Positions 1 through 6,174 of a stretch of DNA of 16,454 bases are shown piece after piece. The stretch is taken from the NCBI GenBank assembly GCA_036496265.1, contig DASXLL010000181.1, forward strand, positions 1 through 16,454, written 5' to 3'. The notes below the pieces were generated by a model. The model ran no database searches. It was not told where the DNA came from and saw only the letters and a program-made list of their open reading frames with translations. This DNA is from CAYLLN01 sp036496265 (GTDB lineage: Bacteria; Planctomycetota; Planctomycetia; Pirellulales; Pirellulaceae). Position 1 is the stretch's first letter. The number at the start of each line of letters is the position of its first letter. A program made the position numbers and the translations under genes.

Positions 1-460
1 GCAAATGCGTAAATCCCAGGCATGGCAGCGACCGATGTCGCTGCGCAAATTGGCCAAGTTGATCGATTACGGCGGCGAGGCGGCGAGCCAAAAGCTGCAA
101 TCCCTCGCGCATCAAAATCAAATCGGCGTTATCGGTGACGAAGCAGCTTGTCGCGCCCAGATGAATGATCGGCCGGGCCATCGGGCACACATCGCCATAT
201 GCGTGCACGTGCGCCATCACATCGTGCCGCAGCTTCCGCTCATACTTGGCTGCCGCGTCAAAATCAATGTCATCAACATGCCGCTTCAGCTCCTCAATTT
301 GCTCATGGCTAACCGACAGCCCCATCTCCCGTTCGGCCTCCGCCAGCGTCACCCACAGCCGCCGCCACAACCCAAACCGCCGCCGATCACCAAATAGCTC
401 CGCCATCTCCCGCGAGCTGTAGCGACTGATTAGCGGATTTTCGTAACGATCGTGCGACAT
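1..460 (-). CDS. purB: Adenylosuccinate lyase, N-terminal part (cut by left edge)
   Basis: The first 153 residues of adenylosuccinate lyase, which splits succinyl-AICAR and adenylosuccinate to release fumarate in cytosolic purine synthesis. I translated the minus strand from the ATG at 460; the frame stays open to the window edge. It begins MSHDRYENPLISRYSSREMA, a typical PurB start. At 79-90 is RHDVMAHVHAYG, the conserved His-containing stretch. At 99-111 is IHLGATSCFVTDN, matching the superfamily's GATS...DN segment. At 146-152 is PCLGFTH, the start of the conserved TH-Q-PA motif. The rest of the gene, including the signature loop, lies outside the window. No Shine-Dalgarno is visible before the ATG. 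The upstream Uma2 gene ends 63 nt away on the same strand. The identification rests on several colinear motifs and is firm for the superfamily; PurB is much more likely than argininosuccinate lyase or fumarase. Confidence 0.9.
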   Translation of the reverse strand, partial: MSHDRYENPLISRYSSREMAELFGDRRRFGLWRRLWVTLAEAEREMGLSVSHEQIEELKRHVDDIDFDAAAKYERKLRHDVMAHVHAYGDVCPMARPIIHLGATSCFVTDNADLILMREGLQLLARRLAAVIDQLGQFAQRHRSLPCLGFTHL

Positions 461-523
461 AGGACAATAATCGACAAGATGAGTGCGACGAGATTCAGAT
501 CGAAGCGACGCAGTGAGCTGCCA

Positions 524-1234
524 TCAAGCGTTCGCCGCCAGTCGTTTGACGAACTCAGCATGCTCAGGGCTGGCGATACCGCGTTGCAAGTCCGCGAATA
601 CGCGGGCCAGGTCCAGTTGTACCATTGCCTCCGCATTCAGCCACAAACCAGGAAACGTCACACTTTTAATTAGTCCGTCGATGTCCGTCGTGTGCCGTTC
701 GTAAGCGCCGCCCGCGAGCACAAACCAATCAATCGCCCGGTCCAAAACCCGCCATACGATATATTCTTTGACGCCGCAGCGGCGATACACGTTGAATTTC
801 GTGTGCAGATCGAAACTGACCGTGCTGCCTGAAACCTCGACGATCAGCTCGGGCGCTCCTTCGATGTAATCATCCTCCAGAATTTTTGTCTGGCCACCAG
901 AGCGCGGCTCAATGATCAACAATGCGTCCGGTTGCGGCTCATTGTCCAAATCGAGTCGAGCCGTCGTATTATCACCCGCCAGTGTTCCCGGCGTCTGAGC
1001 CTGATAATGAAATAGCCAGGCGACCATCGATCCTTGTGGAGCGCCATGACGATAAAGACGAACGGGCGACGGCATATAAACGATTCCTTCGATCAACTCT
1101 GCCTTTTTCAAATTCGGCATCGCCTCATAGCGCCTCTCAAATTCATCACGCGTCAAGCGGTCGCCTGGTTCCAGTGGCGGAAGATCTCCGATGCCGGGCA
1201 GTTTTACTGAGAAATCGTTAACAATAGGCTTCAT
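524..1234 (-). CDS. Uma2 family endonuclease-like protein (DUF820)
   Basis: A 236-residue protein of the Uma2/DUF820 family, a PD-(D/E)xK nuclease-fold group that is often multicopy in cyanobacteria and planctomycetes; its biological role is poorly known. The N-terminal half has the family pattern LTRDEFERRYEAMP...AELIEGIVYMPSPV (about 27-58). The core follows with QPDALLI near 101-107 (candidate catalytic Asp 103), APELIVEVSGST near 127-138 (Glu 133), then FDLHTKFNVYRRCGVKEYIVW at about 141-161, the conserved helix and strand. The frame extends nine codons further upstream, but the ATG at 1234 is preceded by AAAGGACG at good spacing, so I chose it. The protein is acidic at its N-terminus with no signal peptide, so it is probably cytoplasmic. 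It lies upstream of purB on the same strand but has no obvious functional link. Length is slightly above the usual 180-200 residues. Confidence 0.85.
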   Translation of the reverse strand: MKPIVNDFSVKLPGIGDLPPLEPGDRLTRDEFERRYEAMPNLKKAELIEGIVYMPSPVRLYRHGAPQGSMVAWLFHYQAQTPGTLAGDNTTARLDLDNEPQPDALLIIEPRSGGQTKILEDDYIEGAPELIVEVSGSTVSFDLHTKFNVYRRCGVKEYIVWRVLDRAIDWFVLAGGAYERHTTDIDGLIKSVTFPGLWLNAEAMVQLDLARVFADLQRGIASPEHAEFVKRLAANA

Positions 1235-1309
1235 AGACCGTCCTTTGCACGCCTCGGCCACCCTACTATTCTACTCTTGCATCAGCAGTTTTCGAAGCAA
1301 GCCCAATTT

Positions 1310-2101
1310 ATGCGCAGCATTATCACGCTCACGACCGATTTCGGCGTCAGCAGCCCCTACGTCGCCCAGATGAAAGGTGTCATTCTCTCGATTTGCCGCG
1401 ACGCCGATCTCGTCGATATCTCGCATGCCATCGCCCCACAAAACATTCGCGAGGGCGCTATCGTTCTCGCCGATGTCACTCCGCAATTTCCGGCCGGCTC
1501 GATCCACGTCGCCGTCATTGATCCTGGCGTCGGCACCGCCCGTCGAATCGTTTATGCCGAAATCGGCGACCAGCGCTACATCGCCCCCGACAACGGCTTA
1601 CTGAGCCTCCTCGCCGCTCGCCAACCGCCGCGCGAAGCCTTCGTCGTCGAAAACACCGACTTCTGGCTCCCCAACCATTCCCAAACTTTCCACGGCCGCG
1701 ACATCATGGCCCCCGTCGCGGCTCATCTCTCCAGTGGTTTGCAACCACGACGCCTCGGCAAACTTGCCGGTCCCCTTCTTTCGCTCGATTGGCCTGAGCC
1801 GGCCATCTCCTCTCACGGCATCGCTGGTGAAATCCTTTACATCGACTCCTTCGGCAACCTCGTCACCAATATCAGCCGCGACAACGTAGCGCGCATCGGC
1901 GAGCCATCGTCGCTCGTCGTCGATTGCAGCGGCCAGCGCATCCGCGGCATCGTCTCGACCTACGGCGCCGCCCTGGCTGGTGAGATCATTGCCCTCTTCG
2001 ATTCTCAAGGACGACTCGAAGTGGCCAAGGTCGGCGGCAGCGCCGCGCAAGAGTTGCATATTGCCGTTGGCGAGCGAGCACACGTTAAAGCCCATCATTA
2101 G
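1310..2101 (+). CDS. S-adenosylmethionine hydrolase (SAM hydroxide adenosyltransferase, DUF62)
   Basis: A 263-residue member of the SAM hydrolase/fluorinase/chlorinase superfamily. Characterised DUF62 proteins use water to cleave SAM into adenosine and methionine. The N-terminus ITLTTDFG (5-12) is the family hallmark. D71 and R78 (in DPGVGTAR, 71-78) and H128 (in FHGRD, 127-131) match the Asp-Arg-His triad known for the hydroxide adenosyltransferases, with the expected spacing. YIDSFGNLVTNI (177-188) begins the C-terminal domain. Nothing suggests a halogenase, since the triad is that of the hydrolase branch. The frame can open at a TTG at 1277, but homology starts at the ATG at 1310; no clear ribosome binding site is seen. 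The stop codon TAG forms the first three bases of an 18-bp terminal inverted repeat. The gene stands alone between divergent Uma2 and convergent ligase genes. Confidence 0.93.
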   Translation: MRSIITLTTDFGVSSPYVAQMKGVILSICRDADLVDISHAIAPQNIREGAIVLADVTPQFPAGSIHVAVIDPGVGTARRIVYAEIGDQRYIAPDNGLLSLLAARQPPREAFVVENTDFWLPNHSQTFHGRDIMAPVAAHLSSGLQPRRLGKLAGPLLSLDWPEPAISSHGIAGEILYIDSFGNLVTNISRDNVARIGEPSSLVVDCSGQRIRGIVSTYGAALAGEIIALFDSQGRLEVAKVGGSAAQELHIAVGERAHVKAHH

Positions 2102-2181
2102 CCGGGACCAAACTTGGTCCCGGAGCGTCACGAATAGCTCGTCCATTGCCGCTTCTCCGGAATCAAGTTTGGTCCCGGCTA
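2099..2181. repeat. MITE-like element with 18-bp perfect terminal inverted repeats
   Basis: TAGCCGGGACCAAACTTG at 2099-2116 recurs as its exact reverse complement at 2164-2181, giving an 83-bp unit. The left end is itself part of a second palindrome, with arms CCGGGACCAA (2102-2111) and TTGGTCCCGG (2114-2123). The first TAG is the stop codon of the SAM hydrolase gene. Related sequences occur at 3483-3502, 11450-11471, 12496-12517 and 12591-12613. It could also work as a bidirectional terminator between the convergent hydrolase and ligase genes, but no T-tract is present. Confidence 0.8.
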
Positions 2182-2209
2182 TAAGCGTGGAACTTCGCCT
2201 ACGAAATCG

Positions 2210-3382
2210 CTATCCTGAAATCGCGAGCTTGAGCGACGCCGGCCTTCTCACGTCCTTCGCCGCCTTATCTTCGCGCAAGCCTTGAAACGACGGCTGCCTC
2301 AAGATCCCCGCTTCGGTCCAGGTACTGAACTGAATTTCGGCCACCAGCTTTGGCCGCACCCATTTAACTAGCGGCGATCGCTCCTTCCTCGGCACGTCGG
2401 CAAACGGACATTTATCCTGCTGCAGTTTCTCCAGCCGCTGTCGCATTTCCACGAGCGACTTTGAATTAAAGCCGGTGCCGACGCGGCCGGCATAAATCAG
2501 CTCACCGCTATCGAAATAACCAACCAACAGGGCTCCGATGCCCCGTCGAACTGCCGTCGAAAGCGTGTAGCCGCCGATGACAAGTTCCTCCCGGCCCAGG
2601 CATTTTATTTTGATCCAATCACCGCTGCGGCCGGAGAGATAGGGCCGATCGCGCCGCTTGGAAATGATTCCCTCGAGTCCCGCGCGGCATGACTCCCGCA
2701 AAAACGTCGAGCCATTTTTATCGATATGGTCACTGTATTGAATCGCCGGCGAATTGACTTCTGCCAGTAGCTCTTTCAATCGCGCTTTGCGCTGCTCCAG
2801 CGGCAGTCGTCGGTAGTCATAGCCATCGAGATACAGCAAATCGAACACGAAATAGACCAACTTCGCATCACTGCCGAGCTTTCCCGCGTTTTGGAGGGCT
2901 TGAAAGTTGCTGACGCCGCTCGGCAACTGCGCGACCAATTCGCCATCTAAAACGACCGATTTAACCGGCAATTCAGCAGCCGCGGCTGCGATGGACCGAT
3001 ACCGATGCGTCCAATCCTGATGGCGCCGCGTGACCAGGGTCGTTTTCCCCCGCGTGACTTTGCAAATCAGCCGGTAGCCGTCGAATTTAATCTCATGCAG
3101 CCACTCAGCACCTTCCGGAACGCGGGATTCCAGCGTCGCCAACTCCACGTCGATCGTTTCCGGCAGCGGCGTTTTCACTGCTCCAGCCGGCCGCGATGAT
3201 TTCTCGTTCCTCGATCTCCCGCTCCTCGATCTCTCGTTCCCACGCTCCGCGTGGGAACGCCATCTCCCGACGCTCCGCGTCGTCCGCTTCCCCCGCGTTC
3301 GCGGTTCGTTCGACTGTGTCGCAACAGTCCGCTCCGAAGTCTTATCAGAGTGATGCTTCTTGCGGTGTTCAATCAGTGGCAT
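2210..3382 (-). CDS. ligD: LigD-type ATP-dependent DNA ligase (stand-alone ligase domain)
   Basis: A 390-residue ATP-dependent DNA ligase of the LigD type, sealing breaks in non-homologous end joining with Ku. The nucleotidyltransferase domain holds EIKFDGYRL (97-105) with adenylated Lys 99, DGELV (146-150), EGIISKR (237-243) and DWIKIKC (255-261). The OB-fold domain (about 265-375) ends with RQPSFQGLREDK (362-373), motif VI. The LigD polymerase and 3'-phosphoesterase domains are absent. The first 75 residues are a basic, low-complexity linker; residues 41-49 come from an 11-bp-stem hairpin repeat. The start MPLIEHRKKH resembles the usual beginning of the phosphoesterase domain, which may mean that domain was lost. 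The frame stays open to a TTG at 3436 inside a repeat, so the ATG at 3382 is preferred; no Shine-Dalgarno is seen. It lies 147 nt after Ku, almost certainly in the same transcription unit. Confidence 0.9.
   Translation of the reverse strand: MPLIEHRKKHHSDKTSERTVATQSNEPRTRGKRTTRSVGRWRSHAERGNERSRSGRSRNEKSSRPAGAVKTPLPETIDVELATLESRVPEGAEWLHEIKFDGYRLICKVTRGKTTLVTRRHQDWTHRYRSIAAAAAELPVKSVVLDGELVAQLPSGVSNFQALQNAGKLGSDAKLVYFVFDLLYLDGYDYRRLPLEQRKARLKELLAEVNSPAIQYSDHIDKNGSTFLRESCRAGLEGIISKRRDRPYLSGRSGDWIKIKCLGREELVIGGYTLSTAVRRGIGALLVGYFDSGELIYAGRVGTGFNSKSLVEMRQRLEKLQQDKCPFADVPRKERSPLVKWVRPKLVAEIQFSTWTEAGILRQPSFQGLREDKAAKDVRRPASLKLAISG
3235..3281. repeat. Hairpin repeat inside the ligase reading frame
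   Basis: An 11-bp perfect stem, CGTTCCCACGC (3235-3245) and GCGTGGGAACG (3249-3259), with loop TCC. Ten bases on is a second hairpin with the same loop, GACGC-TCC-GCGTC (3269-3281). Just outside, CTCGATCTC is repeated imperfectly at 3211-3234. The DNA is read through in the ligase frame as part of the basic N-terminal linker. From general familiarity this palindrome type recurs in planctomycete and verrucomicrobial genomes. Confidence 0.85.
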
Positions 3383-3426
3383 ATACACCAAGGAAAGCAC
3401 ATCGCATGCCGCCGCGGTTCTCTCGG

Positions 3427-3502
3427 CCCGGAGCAAACCCGCTCCTGGAGCAGCGCAAATGAACGTCGCTCCGCGGCGTCACCGGGACCAAGTGTGGTCC
3501 CG
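3427..3502. repeat. Two palindromes in the Ku-ligase intergenic region
   Basis: A degenerate palindrome at 3427-3448 has arms GGAGC and GCTCC. A second at 3483-3502 has 8-bp arms CGGGACCA and TGGTCCCG around AGTG. Both resemble repeats elsewhere in the window (2099-2123; 12496-12517). They fill most of the 147-nt gap between the Ku stop and the ligase start, so they would be transcribed in the Ku-ligase mRNA and could affect ligase expression. Confidence 0.7.
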
Positions 3503-3529
3503 ACTATTCGTTCGATAAGCGAGTTATTA

Positions 3530-4405
3530 TCACGCCGACTTCTTCCGCCTCTTCCCCGCATGCCCCTGATGCCGCCCATTCGCCGCGACTGCTTTCGACT
3601 TCCGGCCCCGCGGTTCCTCGCCCCCCTTCTTTGCCGCCGCCACGCTCTTCTTCAATGCATCCATCAAGTTGATTACGCGCGGCTCTTCTGCCGCCGGTGG
3701 CGTCACCAGTTCTTTGCCCTCCACCTTCGCTTCAATAATCTTCCGCAGCTCCTCGACATAATGATCCTTGTAAGCCGCAATCGAAAACTTCGGCTTCTCG
3801 AACGCATCGAGCAGCTTCTTCGTCAATTTCAGCTCATCGCGATTCAACTCGGCCTTCTCCACCTCTTCATCGAGAATGTCGGCGTGCGCGACTTCCGATT
3901 CATATTTGAGCGCCGTCATTGCCAACACGTGCTCGACCGGCCGCACTAAAACCAACTCCTCGCGGCCGAATAAAACCACTCGACCGACCGCCTGCAGCTC
4001 CTCATCTGCCAGACATTTCTGGATCAGCGCGAATGGCTTCTGACCGATCGCCCCGTCGGGCACTAAGTAATAGGACTTGTCGGTGAAATAGACCGGATCG
4101 ATCGTATGCTGCGACACCACCGCATCGATCGTCACCGCCCGCTCGCGCTCCCCGCGCAGGCGAGCAATCTCCTCCGGCTCAATAACGACGTATTCACCCT
4201 TCGCGTACTCATAGCCCGAGACGATCTCCTCTTTCGGCACCTCGCCATGAATGGGGCACGTCTTCTGATATTTGATTCGGCTGTGGCACTCCGAATGAAG
4301 CTGATGCAGGCGAATCTCACTCGCCGCGATATTCGCCGTATAGCCTCGCACCGGTACAGAAACCAGGCTGAGCTTCAAATAACCCTTCCAACTCGACCGT
4401 GGCAT
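3530..4405 (-). CDS. ku: Non-homologous end joining protein Ku
   Basis: A 291-residue bacterial Ku. The homodimer forms a ring on DNA ends and recruits LigD. The start MPRSSWKGYLKLSLVSVPV (1-19) is the standard Ku N-terminus (W-G-L-S-VPV). CPIHGEVPKEEIVSGYEYAKG (50-70) is the conserved segment before the beta-barrel. Further support is SYYLVPD (111-117), RVVLFGREELVLVRP (142-156) and the conserved C-terminal core ELKLTKKLLDAF (191-202), then INLMDALKKS (245-254). The last 40 residues form a Lys/Arg-rich tail (GRKSK...GKRRKKSA), a common extension associated with DNA binding in bacterial Ku. Length is typical. GAGAAG precedes the ATG as a weak ribosome binding site. The LigD-type ligase follows on the same strand, so the pair forms a minimal NHEJ locus. 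Confidence 0.95.
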   Translation of the reverse strand: MPRSSWKGYLKLSLVSVPVRGYTANIAASEIRLHQLHSECHSRIKYQKTCPIHGEVPKEEIVSGYEYAKGEYVVIEPEEIARLRGERERAVTIDAVVSQHTIDPVYFTDKSYYLVPDGAIGQKPFALIQKCLADEELQAVGRVVLFGREELVLVRPVEHVLAMTALKYESEVAHADILDEEVEKAELNRDELKLTKKLLDAFEKPKFSIAAYKDHYVEELRKIIEAKVEGKELVTPPAAEEPRVINLMDALKKSVAAAKKGGEEPRGRKSKAVAANGRHQGHAGKRRKKSA

Positions 4406-4443
4406 GGTGGCTTCTCACTGCTTGCGCATTTCCTGAGTTTTGT

Positions 4444-4581
4444 GCTAGCAAGTGCTGCTAGCGGCATGCCAAAACCGAAGCCCTGCCGGAGATTTTTGCC
4501 TTTCGTGGCACATCGTTTAACGCATAGCCGAAGGCGTAGGCGTACCAGCGATTCGCGGTCGCCTGCGGCTCCCCGTTAAAC
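4444..4581. repeat. Two palindromic elements upstream of ku
   Basis: The 221-nt gap between the DUF1570 stop and the Ku start has two inverted repeats. The first, 4444-4462, pairs GCTAGCA with TGCTAGC around AGTGC; a related CTAGC palindrome is at 12669-12685. The second, 4514-4581, has outer arms CGTTTAACG and CGTTAAAC and inner arms AGCCGAAGGCG (4525-4535) and CGCCTGCGGCT (4560-4570), which pair with one mismatch: a 68-bp nested hairpin. The ku promoter must lie in this interval, but I cannot pick out convincing -35/-10 boxes. Confidence 0.75.
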
Positions 4582-4626
4582 AACGAATTGGCAAGGTAAG
4601 AGTCAACAATATGCCAGCGCGAGGGC

Positions 4627-6174
4627 CTAATTCCCCTCCAAAATCAGCTCCAAATCGGTTTTCAAAGTGCTCATATACGACCGCCATTCCTTGTCTAATG
4701 CGTCGCGGCCCACTTTGATTGACTCATCGAAGATCTGGTTGACGACGTCCTGACTCAAAAACGTATCCGGCGGCATTTCGCCAAGTCGTCGATAAAAAGC
4801 CATCAGGCCGTTGAAGTGTCTTTCAATCAGAAAATGAGTCAGCGCCCAAGCCTGACCATAGCCGTGCAGCTTCGCGCCGAGCGAGCCGGCATAGTCAAAG
4901 ATCTGATCGCCGACGATAAAGCCAATGTTGGAATGCACGCGGTCGCGCTCCAGGCCCCGATACCATTCGAGCCGTTCCTCATTGACTGCGCCGATTCCGG
5001 CCCACGTCGCTCCGTCCGGCGTCTCGAAATAGGTGGCGAGTCCTTCATGCACCCAGCTAGGTATTTGCACGTGCCGCGGCAAAAGGCCCGTGTTGCCGGC
5101 CATCTGGTGCGTGGTCTCGTGGCTCACAACCGTAATGTCGTTATCCTCGCGTTCGATCTCAATCAGCATCTTCAGCGTGTCGGCCAGTCGCACGGTTGTG
5201 GCGGCGTTCAAATCGCGGTCGCGAACCGCTTCTTTTTTCCGCCGCTGAAGCTGATCGGAGAGTTCCTTCATCGATTTATATTGGTCATTCGTCCCGTGGT
5301 CGAAAAAGACACTCGTGTTCCGCTCGTGTTCCCAAAATCCGGACGCACTCGCCAGCGACGGGCTGAGCTTATCGCAAAACAGGCGAAAATCCTTGTATTC
5401 GTTGAACAGCAAGACCTTCAGCCGCTCCTTCGGAATCTCCAACTCCACGCCGTAGGCATAAAACCGCAGCAGAAAACATTCATAGACGGTTTCTAGCAAC
5501 TCGACTCGCTCGTCGGCCCGCGTCAGCTTGCCGCGCGTCTGCGTGTTGGGCGTGTCGTGCATCAGGACGAAATGCTTGCTCTCCTTGACCTTCATGTCGT
5601 TGCGGCCAACCATCGCCCGCATCTCCGCGATTTGCTTCGACGAATCGCCGAGCGGTGCGTCCATCTTTTGCTTGAGCTGTTTGACAAGCGACGCCCGCGG
5701 ATGATCGGGGCTCACTTCGAGCACTTTGTCGATCGCCTGATAAAACTGCGGCAATAGGCCGTTTCGCAAGGCCCACTGCGCCACCGACATCCGCTGGTCG
5801 GCATCTTTGCCGGCCTTCCCCAGCAGCCGATTGAACTGCACGGGCAGCGTTGGTGCTTTTTTGATCTCGATGCTATCCAGGTCGAAATAAATCCGGCCAT
5901 ACCGCGGATGCGAATACGTCACCGTGCCGCCCGGATTGACCGTCGTCGTTCCTTCCAACATGACCAGCGCCGCCCTGGCGATGGGCAGGCGATACAGCAC
6001 GACATCGGCGCGAGCCGAATGGGCCAGCAGGCTAAATGCAGCAACAGCGATGAGCGGAAGAAGCGGCCGCAGCACTCTTGGCGAGCGGGGGACGTAAGTC
6101 CCCCGGTAACCCTCGTCACCAGGGAGGTTAACGACTCCAACTCCCCTGAGAATGGCCAGCATCGCTGCAAACAT
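4627..6174 (-). CDS. Exported DUF1570 metallopeptidase-like protein
   Basis: A 515-residue protein with the DUF1570 signature, a planctomycete-enriched family with a gluzincin-like zinc site. With the ATG at 6174 as residue 1, HETTH (352-356) is an HExxH motif and WVHEGLATYFE (374-384) supplies a plausible third ligand, Glu 377. A likely export signal is RPLLPLIAVAAFSLLAHSARA (about 36-56) with AxA before the mature DVVLY. The start is uncertain. The ATG at 6174 overlaps the upstream stop as TGATG and follows AAAGGG, favouring translational coupling. However, a GTG at 6075 would give a textbook signal peptide and leave the palindrome at 6086-6105 outside the gene. Between these starts the peptide NLPGDEGYRGTYVPRSPR is encoded by repeat DNA. 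The protein probably acts outside the cytoplasmic membrane; its substrate is unknown. Confidence 0.85.
   Translation of the reverse strand: MFAAMLAILRGVGVVNLPGDEGYRGTYVPRSPRVLRPLLPLIAVAAFSLLAHSARADVVLYRLPIARAALVMLEGTTTVNPGGTVTYSHPRYGRIYFDLDSIEIKKAPTLPVQFNRLLGKAGKDADQRMSVAQWALRNGLLPQFYQAIDKVLEVSPDHPRASLVKQLKQKMDAPLGDSSKQIAEMRAMVGRNDMKVKESKHFVLMHDTPNTQTRGKLTRADERVELLETVYECFLLRFYAYGVELEIPKERLKVLLFNEYKDFRLFCDKLSPSLASASGFWEHERNTSVFFDHGTNDQYKSMKELSDQLQRRKKEAVRDRDLNAATTVRLADTLKMLIEIEREDNDITVVSHETTHQMAGNTGLLPRHVQIPSWVHEGLATYFETPDGATWAGIGAVNEERLEWYRGLERDRVHSNIGFIVGDQIFDYAGSLGAKLHGYGQAWALTHFLIERHFNGLMAFYRRLGEMPPDTFLSQDVVNQIFDESIKVGRDALDKEWRSYMSTLKTDLELILEGN
6086..6105. repeat. Palindrome in the signal-peptide region of the DUF1570 gene
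   Basis: CGGGGGAC (6086-6093) and GTCCCCCG (6098-6105) pair perfectly around GTAA. The surrounding 6080-6150, with GGTTAACGACTCC on its right side, looks like a longer repeat unit of the kind frequent in planctomycete intergenic DNA. It lies 11 bases upstream of the alternative GTG start at 6075, in transcript direction. Confidence 0.75.

Noticed and set aside
5..422. Plus-strand ORFs at the left end
   Set aside because: They are antisense to the clearly recognisable adenylosuccinate lyase N-terminus and have Arg/His/Pro-rich shadow composition.
1310..2101. SAM-dependent chlorinase or fluorinase
   Set aside because: The Asp 71/Arg 78/His 128 triad with its spacing matches the SAM hydrolase branch, and no halogen-site features are seen.
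2102..2123. Palindrome as a Rho-independent terminator
   Set aside because: The stem is GC-rich but no T-tract follows on either strand; a role in termination is possible but not shown.
3383..3436. TTG-initiated extension of the ligase
   Set aside because: The extra codons lie in a degenerate palindromic repeat, and no ribosome binding site is present.
3251..3949. Plus-strand ORF of 232 codons across the Ku-ligase junction
   Set aside because: It is antisense to two well-supported genes and crosses palindromic repeats; its composition is Arg/Pro-rich.
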